DNA of 64,000 nucleotides from Miscanthus floridulus. Lineage: Eukaryota; Streptophyta; Magnoliopsida; Poales; Poaceae. Both the position numbers and the translations under genes were made by a program. Positions 21,481 to 32,763 of this stretch are shown here, in pieces. The notes beneath the pieces are model-generated. The model made no database searches. It saw only the letters and a list, made by a program, of their open reading frames with translations, and was not told the DNA's origin. Location of the stretch: contig NC_089587.1 in NCBI RefSeq assembly GCF_019320115.1, positions 90,042,939-90,106,938 of the forward strand, given 5' to 3'. Every line of letters begins with the position of its first letter. Within the stretch, counting starts at the first letter, position 1.

Positions 21481-22002
21481 AAATGAAACTGAACAGAAGA
21501 ATTACAACAGATTTTGGATCCTACTGATCTTGTTTATCATAGACAGAAGAAAAAAACAAGGAAGAATTCTACTGAGTACTACCTAATACCTTAGCAGATT
21601 GTGTAAAGAATTGTACGCGAATTATGGGGCCAGCACATGGGCCTAGCTAGCTCACAACCGTTCCACGGCCAGCTGCGGATTCATCGTCGCCTGAGAGGGC
21701 GACCAGAGCAGACCAGGGGGCATCATCTCGAGGATTAGGGTCAAGTAATCACCACTAGCCCTTAACCTCTGCAATCTAATACTACTAGCGATCCACGGAG
21801 TTAATCAAGACGACGATTATCCGGGATTACGCTACGAAAAATGCCTTGCCGGTCGTCGTGATCCACTGATCGTGATCCAGCCAGGCCGAGACGTGCGCGC
21901 AAGTCTCAGGCCAGCCATGGAGAAAACAAAACAAAATAAACGAAACCAATTAATGCAGCGCACGACACGACACGGGTAAAACGCTCCTTCCTCCTACTCT
22001 AG

Positions 22003-22122
22003 GCTATGTTCGCTGAGAGAAATTTAGAAAAATCTGAATAAATCTAAAGAAATCTATGAGAAAATGAATAGTATTTTTCATCCGCGCCCAATGAAATCCG
22101 GCTGGTTTTTAACCAGCCGAGC
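22003..22122. mobile_element. Small MITE-like segment
   Basis: It begins near CTATGTTCGCTGAGAGAAAT and ends near AACCAGCCGAGCGAG, giving loosely inverted GTTCGCTG/CAGCCGAGCGA ends around an AT-rich centre. A similar GTTCG...CCAGCGAAC arrangement is seen at 26728-26850. No clear target duplication was found. Confidence 0.3.
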
Positions 22123-23250
22123 GAGCCCCTGTCGTCGCCGGCGTCATCCCGTCTCGTGGGCTCGTGGCGTGTGCCGCCTGCCGTCCGCGTCGGCGACCGC
22201 CCGTCGTGCCAGCGTGTCACCAACCCAACCCAGACCAACCCGCGTCGGTCACCAGGACTCCACCAGTGTCGACGAGCCGTGCCGTGCCTCGCTCCAAATT
22301 CTGGCGGCCACGTCGTCGTTTCGGCACAGGCAGGGTGCGTCGCAAACATAAGACAACGGACAATTTGCAAAATAAAAATGCTGGGAAAATGCTCGCGTTC
22401 ATCAACCATTACATACTAATACACTGCCAGGACTGCAATTAGGAGCCTGCACGATAGGAACAATTCTGCCTCTGTGGGACTCTCGGATTTGATCGAAATC
22501 TTGGTCTGATTAGCCCTGATGAGTAGTAGTTGAAACTTTCAGTGCAGTCACCAATCATGCGCGGCGCAGCTACTAGAGCTAACTTATGACCAGCCAATCA
22601 GCCGTAGCTGGATACAGACGCTGACAGTGACAGGGCAACCACTGGGAGACGCATAGCAGCATGGAAACCTCAAAAAGCCGATGCAAAGCAAGCAAGCATT
22701 CAGATCAAATCTGAGGGGTGAGTAGTGAGGAAGAACAGACAGCTGACCCCATACAAAGAAGAGCACCTGCAACTGCAAGTATGCCTCGCCTCCTCCTTTA
22801 AATCCTTCCATTCAGTTTGCTTTTCCGTTTCCTGGGGACAAGACAAATCAAAGCTTCCAGCTGAATGGTGAAGAGCTGCTGCTTCTGTGCAGTAATCCAG
22901 CCAAACAGAAAAGAATCTGATTGTTCTTTCATCATGTACCGGAAACCACTGATTTGTTTGTTGCGGTGACAGTTTTGTCTGCAACTGCAAGCAGCCGAGC
23001 TGAATCCAGCAGGCGTCGCACCTGTTCGGACTTCAGATTGTAGTTGTAGACCCAACCAACGAGTTCCATTTTTCATGGAAGTGATCATTCTGACGACCTG
23101 GTGATCAATCATATGGTCGGCAAGGAAGAGTATCATCTCAAAAAATAAATAAATAAATAAAAATAAAAATCAGCAACCTACAGTCGCACTCTGTTTTAGC
23201 TATTTTGAGTCTGAATTCGCAATGGTTATCCATAGAGCGAGTAACGGATA

Positions 23251-23511
23251 CTCCATCCGTCCCAAATTATAAGTTATTCCAAGAATCTTGAAGAGTTAAA
23301 TGATCTCAAGTTTGACCAAATTTATATGATAAAATAATAATATTTATGGTACCAACTAAGTATCAATTAGATTCTTCATTAATTATATTTTCATAGTATA
23401 TCTATTTGATGTTATAAATCTTTTTAATTTTCTCTATAATTTTGGTCCAACTTTAAGATGCTTTGATTCTTCAAAATTCTTGGAATAACTTATAATTTGG
23501 AATGGTGGGAG
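23251..23511. mobile_element. Stowaway-like MITE
   Basis: 261 bp flanked by TA (23249-23250 and 23512-23513). It begins CTCCATCCGTCCCAAATTAT and ends with the inverted counterpart ...AATTTGGAATGGTGGGAG. The arms pair over about 50 bases (AAGTTATTCCAAGAATCTTGAAGA against TCTTCAAAATTCTTGGAATAACTT). The CTCCCTCCGTCCC end and TA target are those of Tc1/mariner-derived Stowaway elements. It has no coding capacity. Confidence 0.85.
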
Positions 23512-23835
23512 TACTTCCCTTTCAATGTAAATTATCTGGATTCAATGATGTAAATACTTTCTGCTTTCTTTAACAATATAATTTCAGTAGGGGCTTTTCC
23601 CCTCCTGTTTCATCAATCATAAAGAAAGGTAGGAGACCAACGGTCAACAACTCATCAAGCTGCAGATAGCAAATGCCGCCTTTTAAAGGATGGATGGAAA
23701 CAGCAGTAAAACAACTAAATTATTTGAAATTGTTTGCTGCACTGGCACTCCGTTTCTCCAGAACAAAGAGCTGTGAATTGCGATGCACAAGCACAAACCA
23801 TCCATTCTCATCAGTCATCATGAAACACGGTGCAG

Positions 23836-23838
<3 letters not shown>

Positions 23839-23872
<34 letters not shown>
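23839..23872 (+). repeat. 34-base uninterrupted poly-G tract
   Basis: 34 consecutive G. On the minus strand this is poly-C, about 135 bases downstream of the lipid transfer protein stop codon, so probably within its 3' UTR. The true length is hard to sequence and may be wrong in the assembly. Confidence 0.8.
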
Positions 23873-24007
23873 CGGCGGAGAAACAGGTCTGAGCTGGATC
23901 TATTTTTTTATGTGGGTGAAAATACAAAATAGACATCGACTAGTGGAATGCAACATGAGAACGAATCCACAGGGTAAAAACTGCCGCTTCTCCTTTGAGG
24001 AGATCGA

Positions 24008-25429
24008 TCAGAAGACTGACGAGAGGATCGCAGAGATCACGGCGAGCGCGACGCTGCCGCGGATCCCAGCCTGAAGCTTGAAGCCGCTGCCGGCGGTGCT
24101 GTCGCTCGCCGGGTTAGCTGATGGCGTGACTGCAGGAGAAGAGTGACGACGGTTGTTACTTAGCTGAGTACCAGTGGGTTATTGGTATTGGGTGAGACGA
24201 AGGGCTCAGAGTTGAGAGCACTCACTCTTGGAGGCGTTGGCGAAGAGGGCGTAGTCCGGCGAGCCCGGTTTCAGGTTCAGCAGGTCTATAGTACACAGGG
24301 GAGAGCATCATCACTTCATCAGGCATCAGGAAATATTAACCGAAAACATATGCTCTCCTAAATCAAATCAACTTCTAGAGTTATCTTAAGTTAAGAGTAA
24401 TTTAAATTTAACTAAATTTATAGAAAATAAAAAAGCACCTATTCTATCAAGTTAGCTAAACTTAGATAGTTTAACTTAAAGTGATTCTAGAAATTAATTT
24501 ATATTGGGACCACAGTAAGAGTACAAAACATCTGAATTTTTTTAATGCTCAACTATGCTAAAAAATATCATTTTTTTATTTTTTAACAAAAAAAAATGGC
24601 ACTGAACAAAGGTCTGGTCTTAGACAGTAGGAAGTTTGGAGCATGGGGGCTGGCACATGGACATGGAGATCAGATCCACCCAAAGCCGGCCCAATTAGAG
24701 AACACAGCCCACTTTGCCACCATGGTTTGATGATTTTTAAGTACTATAGTAGTGTTGACACAACTTAGTACTGTAGAAGAACTAGTATAATGTTAGCAGC
24801 AAATCATAAGGACACCCTGACTCCCTGAGATATTCTGTTTTCCCCAAAATTCACCACCAAAGTCGTTTCCCGTTTGCATAATCATGTTACTGATTGCAAC
24901 TCTATCAGCCGCGGTGAAATCAGAACCAGCAAATCACCAATTTGGAGCACCAGCAAAATAAATACGTCTGACGGTTATAAGAAAGAAAACCTGTGGAAAC
25001 TGAGGACCTTGCATGGTCAGGACGTACAATATTCAGTAAGGAGGAGAGGCGCTAGTACTCACTGATGCAGAGCGAGACGTTGGCGTTGGGGAGGTTGCAG
25101 GCGGCGGGGAGCGCGATGAGGCGGTCGAAGCGCAGGCCGAGCGACTGCACCTGGTTGCGCCCCGTGTGCACCTGCTGGATGATGTAGCAGAGGCACTCCG
25201 GCCGCGCCTTCTCCGTGTCGCCGGCGTCGCCGCAGCAGGTGGATGAGGGCGACGCCGCGTGGTCCGTCGCGTAGTCCATGCAGTCCGTCAGCTTCCCGAA
25301 GTCCCCCTGGCACTTGCTCTGCAGCGGGTCCGCCGCCGGGGGCGACGACGATTGCGCCGCCGACAGCGCGGCCGCCGCGCAGCACCACGCCGCCAGAAGG
25401 CACCACCACCACTGCCTCCTGCTGGCCAT
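24008..25429 (-). CDS. GPI-anchored non-specific lipid transfer protein (LTPG), 3 exons
   Basis: Exons on the minus strand: 25429-25063, 24285-24226 and 24129-24008, all with GT-AG borders and both introns in the same phase. Total 549 bases, 182 residues. An N-terminal signal peptide (WWWCLLAAWCCAAAALSAA) is followed by the eight-cysteine motif in the order C, C, CC, CLC, C, C (KCQGD, TDCMD, STCCGD, ECLCY, AACNL, LCIN). A Ser/Pro/Ala-rich linker and a hydrophobic tail (SVALAVISAILSSVF) form the GPI-attachment signal. The pattern is closest to YLS3/xylogen-like LTPGs. The protein is secreted, anchored outside the plasma membrane, and binds lipids for cuticle or wall deposition. A TATA box lies 165 bases upstream of the ATG. 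Exon 2 is short and exon 3 was found by translation. Confidence 0.9.
24370..24500. mobile_element. Hairpin MITE-like segment in LTPG intron 1
   Basis: TCTAGAGTTATCTTAAGTTA (about 24376-24395) is matched in inverted form by TAACTTAAAGTGATTCTAGA (about 24473-24492), with an AT-rich centre. No coding sequence. Target duplication unclear. Confidence 0.4.
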
Positions 25430-25593
25430 GGCTGCTAGCTGCTCCTCCTCTGACGACCGACCTGCTGGCGCCTACGTCGAGGGCAGTGCGAGTCGTCGGT
25501 CGCCGCTGGCTTTATTCGCTTGGGTGCTCGTGCCAGATGAGAAGGGAGAGGAGGAGGAGGGAAATGGAAATGAGGGCAGCGTGTGCGGCCGGC

Positions 25594-25601
25594 GTTTATA
25601 G
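25594..25601 (-). promoter_or_regulatory. TATA box of the LTPG gene
   Basis: The minus strand reads GCCTATAAACGCC. It is 165 bases upstream of the ATG at 25429, so the leader would be about 130 bases. Confidence 0.6.
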
Positions 25602-27051
25602 GCTGGCCGGGGCGGCGGGACGGGAGGCGGGCGCGCATTGAAGCCGGGACGGTGGATGACGCATTGAATTGAAGCGCGGGACGCCGGCACGTACAGTTGC
25701 GCACACCACGTAGGTGTCAGCCGCAGCGACGCGCGGTACAAGTGTACGCCTGCTACCAGCGTCCAGCGACGACGTGTCCCTCCCCTCCCCATCTGCCGCT
25801 GCTCCGCTCTGGTCGTTGCAGACAGCGCCGTTGGGCCGTTGCTCATGCGAATCGCGTTGCTCCTTCCTTTCCCAGCGCCAGCCGTTGCTCGCCTCGCGCT
25901 GCAGCCTGCTTGCTTCTGGATGGATGGATGTCTTGGGCGCCGGGCGAAGCTTCAAGCCTGCCTGCGCCTTGAATGCGATGCAGATGGGCGGTCGCGTCAC
26001 CGGGCGCGCGGCGGGCGGCGACGGTGCTCGGTGCATGGTTATCGACCATCCTCGTTGGCTTGTTGCACGGGGGCGGCGGCCATTTCGGCGTGCGCGGGTG
26101 GCACCAAAACAGCGGCACGGCACTTAAACCGGTCCACGGTACAGGGCGCCGTCGCTGTCGTCGCAGATGGAGGCGCTCCATCTCCATCGGTGATCGGTTC
26201 ATGCTTGCCAATGGTTCCTCAATCTTTGCTTCACACTTGCACAGCGAAGTGATGCTTCTGTGAACACCTGCTCTGACCTGACAACGAATGTTACCAGAAC
26301 GAACCAAACCATGAGACCCAGGAGACACAAACAGCTGACGAACGCTGCGGGCAACCCGATCAGAGTTCAGAATTACGTTTTTTTTTTTCTGGACGGAGGA
26401 AGTAACTGAATTCAGTCACGGTGGTTGGGCGCTGATGGATTGGCGAGATTGGTTGGGCAGGGGCAGGGCCAGCCCTCGCCTCAAAGTGCATCGACACGAC
26501 ACACACACACACACATGGCACATGTGGTGTGGTGGTGTCCACAGTCCAGACTTCCTTCTAGAGAGAAGGCAGCAGCTGAGGCTGGCGATTCTCCTCGCCG
26601 TCTTCAATCCTTGGCAAAAACCGGGGCCCGGTGGCCGTTCCATCTACAGCAACTCATTCAGTTGTGTGGTACACCGGCAGAGAAAATCTCTATCTTGTAC
26701 AGACAGCCTTGGTACTGGGTGAAAAAAATGGTCCCGTTCGGCTGGCAAAATCTTGACTAAAACTGACGGGTTGTGTGAGAAAGAACTGGATGGATGAACA
26801 GTGTCACGTGAGGGAACCAGCCGGCTGGTCTCCTTCAGACCAGCGAACACCGCCAATGTGAGGCAAAAAGGCTAAATTGACGGTTTAAACTCGAAGAGTT
26901 CTCATCTGTGGAATCACAAAAGATTACATGTAACTGAAGTCCACAAACAAGCAGTATTAGCTGATCTAGCAACCATTCGATTACAGGTGTAACGGTTATG
27001 TCGGTATGATCATGGTGGCTATAAGGGGGGGAGTTGGCTACTAATAGAGTC
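25602..27051. other. Upstream region of LTPG and intergenic sequence to the p24 gene
   Basis: The GC-rich part (25602-26200) has overlapping open frames in all directions that look like composition effects, not genes. There is a short CA microsatellite at 26500-26515 and a possible MITE at 26728-26850. Nothing else recognised. The 3' end of the p24 transcript probably lies within 26880-27051. Confidence 0.5.
26728..26850. mobile_element. Possible small MITE
   Basis: It opens with CCGTTCGGCTGGCAAAAT and closes with CAGACCAGCGAACACCG, giving inverted GTTCG-GCTGG ends. An internal AACCAGCCGGCTGGTCT palindrome is present. No target duplication found. Confidence 0.3.
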
Positions 27052-30000
27052 TTAAACCCTAGACATTCCCAGCTTGCGCTCGAAGAGCCGGCGCAGAAGA
27101 TAGACTTGGATGACGCTGGCTGCGATTAGTGCCGCTGACTCGAAGAGCGCCTTATGGACTGCCCTCCTGCTCATGTTTTCGTTCACTGCGACACACAAGG
27201 AGAGATGGTTAGCTCACAGATCTTGGGATGATACCAGCTTGGCAAAGTTTAATAGCAGCTTAGATAAAGCCAAGGTTAAAATGTAATGAGGCAATTCAGT
27301 GCCTAGGAGGAAGCATGAGAACACATACTGAAGCTAGGGGCATCGTTAAAAAAACTACAAGCAAAACAGAACACAGGAGAAACTATAATGTCCTTACCAG
27401 GTCCCACAAAGCATGAGACTTGTTTAGCTCACCACAACAGAAATTCAGTACAGCTTTGCCTTAATTCCTATATAAAATCAATCTAGATATTTTCAAACTT
27501 ATTACTCCTGTTAAGCTATTCTTTCATGATATTAATGACATTTGTTAATCAAACCTGCCCAGAAATCACCAAGATAGCATTTGGTTCGGTCCTATGTAAC
27601 GTAATCCATTTACGCTGTTAAGCGTTTGCGTTAAATTCTGTTTGTTTCCACCTCAACCGCAATCAGATCCCCTGTAATCAAATACCGTAGTATACAAGTC
27701 TGATACGCCTCCCAACCTTCCGTAATCGGATAGCTCGGCACCCGGATAGCCCAGCACGGCACCCCGCATCCATCGTCTTCGACTCGTCGTTTTCTATCAT
27801 CTCGGCCAGGCGTTTCATGGCGACTCGTCAATAGCGCCGCAGTCCGTCCCTCCTCCACCCATTCTCGTCGCCACCCGCGAGCGCGCAGAGGAAGCCCACG
27901 CACCTGGCAAGGACGGCGGCGGCGAGACTACTGCCCCGTTCATCTCCAAGGACGGATCTGCAGCAGCTGGTGGGCTTAGGGCGGCAGCAGCGCGGGTGCA
28001 GATGCATCTCAACCCAAGGCTTGCAGCGCGGTGGTGGTGCTGGTCATGGACTTCAGCTCTGTAGGGCTTGTGCTTCTTGCTCAGTGCCAGATTGCTGAGA
28101 GCTCTCACACCGGCCGGACTGCTTGCCGCCGGGCAGCTTCTGATTCCATTTATGTTACAGTGCAGAAACCAAACAAAGTCAGTGATTTGTTACTTCGTTA
28201 CCGTTAGCACTGCTTTCTAATTACATTGGCGTTTGCGTTACAGTTCCTAAACCAAACAGCACCCAAGAACTATTGTGCATATGACTCCTCATGATATTTA
28301 GTACAAAATTAAACAAGACAGGGGTGTAAGGTGAAAAACACTCAAAACAGTATTTTTTTAAGGAGAAGGTAAAAGGAAATACTTACATATTGCTTGACGG
28401 TCAGTTTGGGCCTCTAGCCAGTGCTGTTCGAACTGAATATTGTAAAGTGCCTCATCTAACTTGGCTATTTGCTCGAAAAGTGGTGCAAAATGCTCTGCAT
28501 GACATCCAGCAAACAGGAATTGAGTGCTATGCTTTTTAGTAACCAAAGTTAATAGAACTTTAGAAATCCTTATATTCTTACCATCTTTGGCATGCTGCTC
28601 GAAATATGAAAAATGGCCAACATGCACATCAAAGTCTATAGTTTCGTGATACGGGGATTTATTCGTGAAGCAGAAGCGATGGACACCTCTCTTCTGAACT
28701 ATGAACTCAAACTTATCACTAGTCTTATCTCGAGAATCACGGACTTGAGCGCCATTAGGATCCTTAACCTGTCATTAGTCAAGATGGCGTCACAGTTGGA
28801 ATGTTAGGTAAAACAAGGGAAATTTCTATATCCAGGAAAGTTTCCACAGTGCTTGTGTTAATGAGCCCAAAAAGCACCAAACAAGACTAGTTAACAGCTT
28901 ATTAAGTCAAACTATCTGATCCATCAAAACTTTGTTGTGGCAAAAGAAAGCAAGGACACAAGTTGAAATTTTGGTTCGATTAACAGAGCAACAGGAGTTC
29001 AAAGTTGAAACTGTCACCAGCCAACTAATTTCTTGACAATAGGTCCACAATGATGCTCTTATTTCTTATTAAGGACCCATTAGTTATCAAAGATTAACAG
29101 TAAAAAGGAACAAATACAATTAGAGAATTTCTTTTACATTGCACAAATTGATTAGCTTACATCTACATAATTCAAACCCTTTCAGATTCTGCTATCTATC
29201 AATCAGAAAAAAGATGCAACAAAGTAACAGACATCATTAGTTAAGGCTATTAAGTTCCACAAATCATGGCATATGCTTAAAGCCCCACACCACATTGCTT
29301 CCATCTGATAATCGGACTGTAGCGATCTATCTAATCCCCATCCCGATCAATGGGGCATTCCAACGTTTGTTTGTTTGACATCCATAATCTATGATGCAAC
29401 CCCTTTAAATAGTAGCATAGGTGGATATGTAATTTTGTTGAATTATTATTTCATCACTTCATCCTTGTACCCTAGTAGTTGTTTAGTGTTGGAGAAAGGC
29501 GAATTAGGCTTTAGATTCCCTAGTAATAATACTATTATTGGTGGTATTTTATAAGGCTTTGTGAAATTTATATCGGTGCTGTTGTTTTCCTTTCGTTGGT
29601 GGCTCATGTTGGATTTCATCTCTAGCCTACCCCAACTTGCTTGGGACTGAAGGTTTTGTTGTTGCTGCTGTACAAGTGACTGCAACCATGCATGGCAACT
29701 TCCAACAAATTCTATAAACCATTATTTGTCGCACGCACACATGCTGAAATAAACAAAAAATGGTGAAAACCTAAAGGGTGGCACATAATTTGAACTGCTA
29801 AAGTTACTCAGTTCTGAAATGAGAATGCAATATATTTTGAGATAAAAATTGATACATTACTAGCATCGTGTTTCATGACTGCTGTAATAACAATATTATA
29901 GCTTCAGATATGCTGTGAGAGACAGAACTAGCAGAACAACTAGCAATCAGGGGGCAATAAGCCTTCCTAGTTACGACCCAAGAATGCATCAATCAAACAG

Positions 30001-30301
30001 TTACATGTATAGTTATAATTAATTAATTTGCCAATAACTGTCGGACACACACAGGCTCAGACATCACAGAATCAGTAGTCCTTACCACAAGATCGACGCC
30101 TTCCTCGCTGTAATGCCACGGGGTGTCAGCCTTGATGACGACGAAGGAGACATGGACAGTATCCCCCTCGTACTCCACGTTATGCGAGAAGCACTCTTCC
30201 CTGTCGATCACGAAGCGGATGCCCTCAGCGGGGCGCAAGAGCAGCAGCACGGCGCAGAGCACCGATAAACAGCACGCCGTTCTCAAGCTCAGCCCCTCCA
30301 T
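27052..30301 (-). CDS. p24-beta type EMP24/GP25L cargo receptor, 4 exons
   Basis: Exons on the minus strand: 30301-30086, 28768-28582, 28494-28387 and 27185-27052, all GT-AG. Total 645 bases, 214 residues, a normal p24 length. A signal peptide (LSVLCAVLLLLRPAEG) is followed by a GOLD domain with the conserved cysteine pair (REECFSHNV and HRFCFTN), a coiled region (FAPLFEQIAKLDEALYNIQF), a transmembrane helix (SAALIAASVIQVYLL) and a short cytosolic tail RRLFERKLGMSRV. The tail and sequence fit the plant p24-beta class. It cycles between ER and Golgi in COPI/COPII vesicles, helping export of cargo including GPI-anchored proteins. A GT-AG 5' UTR intron (about 30319-30676) is plausible. Intron 3 carries a transposon-like insert and intron 1 a SINE tail. 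Confidence 0.93.
27570..28264. mobile_element. Non-autonomous DNA transposon in p24 intron 3
   Basis: The left end reads GCATTTGGTTCGGTCCTATGTAACG. The right end read inward is GCTGTTTGGTTTAGGAACTGTAACG. These are imperfect inverted repeats about 25 bases long. Between them is a GC-rich block (27700-28110) with no recognised protein. The flanks CACCAAGA and CACCCAAGAA are similar and may be a damaged 8-bp target duplication, which would point to a hAT-type origin. This is not certain. Confidence 0.5.
29600..29675 (+). repeat. Au-SINE-like 3' end
   Basis: The phrase CTACCCCAACTTGCTTGGGA followed by CTGAAGGTTTTGTTGTTGCTG matches the 3' ending of the grass Au SINE family as I know it. Only the tail part is recognised. 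It sits in intron 1 of the p24 gene, opposite to its direction. Confidence 0.45.
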
Positions 30302-30879
30302 GTTGTGCTCTGCTGCCACTGCCAGAAAACGACTACTGATTCCACGAGCCTCCCTGCACAGGCTAATCCCCAAGCTGTCAGCAGGACCATAGGAACAGAT
30401 CAGGGGCGAAACACGGTTCGGAAGGGCTGAATCGGGGGAGGAACGGGATAGGCTGGACGGCGAAAAGGGGGGGCACGCGGCTTGCCCGGTAAAGCACCGC
30501 AGCCGCAGCCGTAGAGGAAGAGTGGAGTCCGCTCCCACCCTGCGACTCCAGGCTCCGATCGCGCTGGCAGCGAGTACCGGAACGAGATCTGACCGGGTCC
30601 GCATGCCCTATGGATGCAATCGCCGATCGGGAGAGGGCGAGTTGGACGGGGAGGAAGAGGCGCGGAGACTCGTTACCTGCTGCTGCTCGGAAGTGGCGAG
30701 GTCGCCACTCGCCTCCGGCGATCTGGGCGGCGCTTCCCCCCGCCTCGGTGGAGGAAGCAATCGATCGAGAGAGGAGGAGGAGAGAAGTCACGAAGCGAGC
30801 TGACCGAGACGAGAATCCGTTCGCGTGTATGTGGAAGAAAGAAAGAAACAGAAACTCTTTTTCCATCGTTCGACGCGAG

Positions 30880-31090
30880 ATCGGGCTTGGCCGCTTGGCT
30901 CTATCGGGATGGGCCGTGTGGGCCGCTGGGAGCGGAATCGGCGGAGGCGATGATGGGCTATTTACCCCTCTCCGTCTCTGGCATTGGCAAGCAGGGCTGC
31001 AGCCCAAACATTGGGCATACAGGCCCAAATGTAGAAGGCGTTCAGCAGCATACACAAGGGTGTTTTTGCAGGCGTCAACATGGGCTTTTG
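30880..31090 (-). promoter_or_regulatory. Promoter region of the p24 gene with TGGGCY (site II) motifs
   Basis: Motifs TGGGCC/TGGGCT or their complements occur at about 30909-30924 (two, spaced by four bases), 30954, 30999-31030 (three) and 31081. Such site II elements bind TCP factors and are typical of constitutively expressed plant genes. No TATA box was seen. Confidence 0.5.
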
Positions 31091-31509
31091 CTGGCCGCTG
31101 CACGGTTCAAAATGGACAGCACACAGCAGGTCAGTGAATTCGTTTCCCCTGTCAGAGAGAAATGATCGTGCACGCCCGTTTTCTCTACAGTAGTGGAAAC
31201 GGCCTGCACCCACAATCACCACTGTACGTACACCATGTCCGCACTGCTGTACGTACCCACCCTCCCCGCTACGCCTGCCTGCCTCTCTCTGGGCCTGTGG
31301 CTCTCTGCCTCATGTTTGTTGTGTGTCGCGCACAGTAAAAGAAAAAATGTTACTGTGCGTTCCATCAGCCGCAACGCGATTGGCCAATTGCGAGCGCGAC
31401 AGAGATTCCGAGGCCGTTAGTACATCGTCCCGCAAGTACACACGCGGCAGTCAATCGCTGGTGGTACTCCACATAACAAAATTACCACTGCTAGTGCTAC
31501 GAGTAGTAA

Positions 31510-31748
31510 GCGCGTGTTTAGTTTCCGCCCTAAATTCTAAAAAAATGCTATTAGTTATCACATCGAATTTTACGATATATGTATGAAGCATTAAATGTAG
31601 AAGAAAAAAACTAATTGCACAGTTTGGTTGGAAATTGTAAGACGGACGTTTTGAGCCTAATTAATCCATAATTAAACACTATTTGCCAAATAAAAACAAA
31701 AGTGCTACCGTATCCAAGTTTCCAACCTCCACCCAACTAAACACGCGC
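31510..31748. mobile_element. Tourist-like MITE with perfect inverted ends
   Basis: 239 bp starting GCGCGTGTTTAGTT and ending with its exact inverse AACTAAACACGCGC. It is flanked by TAA on both sides (31507-31509 and 31749-31751), the 3-bp target of PIF/Harbinger-derived MITEs. AT-rich interior, no ORF. Confidence 0.8.
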
Positions 31749-32125
31749 TAATAAGCGTCGTCTCCTGTCGTCCTGGTTCTGGCACATGCATCATGCATGC
31801 CCGTGTTTGTCTCATTGTCTGGTCTGGGAGCGAGACAGCCAGACAGGCAGAGCCCCGCGTCGCTGCATGTATGCATGTGCGCGTCTCATAACCCTGTTTT
31901 ATTTTCACCAAGTTTTTTTTTTGTTGATTGAAGAAACACCAAAGTCAGTTAAATTACCGCGCCGTAGGCCGTAGGCACAGCATCTCACAGTTTTCAGTTT
32001 TCACCGTGTCGATCAGCCGGCGACGCCGAGCCGAGCGAGCCTGGGTGACTCGATCGGTTACGTCTCATCTCCAGCAACGGTCAAACTCACTCGTCGCGAG
32101 GCTCTTTAGATCACGTATAAAATCT

Positions 32126-32128
<3 letters not shown>

Positions 32129-32193
<65 letters not shown>
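32129..32193. repeat. TA microsatellite, about 32 units
   Basis: An uninterrupted TA run of 65 bases. Confidence 0.9.
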
Positions 32194-32195
<2 letters not shown>

Positions 32196-32647
32196 TAATT
32201 TCTGTTATAAAACGAAAATAAATTCAATGATATATTTTAAATTTAATATATTTAATAGTTATCGAGGAACAATGTAAACTAAAATGGTCCAGAAGTGGCC
32301 TGTAAACTCCATTTCTCTTAAAATATAAACATATTGTAAACATTATCATAGGCCACGAGGGCCAAATAAAATTCAGATGACGAAAACTTTTTCGGTGATC
32401 ATAAAAAAAAGTAAACTAAAACAATAGTATATTTGTATTTCTAAAACTAATATGACTACCACAAGAAAGAATAGAACTCCATAATACCCATTGCTTCTCA
32501 TAAAAAGATACTTCTTCAGACACTTCTTGATGCAGAATCATCAAGAACGGTATGGAGATCAATAGTGTCCATTTATGTATAGCACCTTTCTAAGATTCAA
32601 TAAATTTATCTTCTAGTTTTTTCTATTTTCTTTTATGAGATCCCGAC

Positions 32648-32763
32648 TGTAGGATCTCTGGAACGCCTAGAGGGAGGGTGAATAGACCTATAAAAATTCA
32701 ACTCAAACCGAAGTCAAATTTACCCACGGCACTGCCGCTCTGTGAGCGCGGCACTGCCGCACC
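32648..32763 (-). repeat. End of the copia-A 3' LTR, left of the Tekay insertion
   Basis: The segment begins TGTAGGATCTC, the inverse of the GAGATCCTACA that ends copia-B's LTR at 54546. It contains two GCGGCACTGCCGC-type palindromes (about 32728-32740, 32749-32761). It rejoins 48259 if the Tekay element is removed. Confidence 0.8.

Larger units (their letters stand above)
20961..23248. other. Intergenic sequence between the PIF element and the gene island
   Basis: No convincing gene. Open frames at 22044-22442 and 22584-23136 have no recognisable domains and overlap each other on both strands. The interval holds a LINE-like tail remnant (21361-21480), a small MITE-like segment (about 22003-22122) and an AAAT run at 23139-23168. 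Confidence 0.5.
31091..32647. other. Intergenic sequence left of the retrotransposon nest
   Basis: No gene recognised. It contains a Tourist-like MITE (31510-31748), a long TA microsatellite (32129-32193) and AT-rich sequence. The next element starts at 32648. Confidence 0.5.

Noticed and set aside
22044..23136. Minus-strand genes between the PIF element and the Stowaway MITE
   Set aside because: Short open frames without homologous blocks, overlapping each other; no splice-consistent gene model.
25472..26328. Several long overlapping open frames on both strands upstream of the LTPG gene
   Set aside because: They overlap each other in all frames in GC-rich DNA, show no domains and no splice logic; composition explains them.
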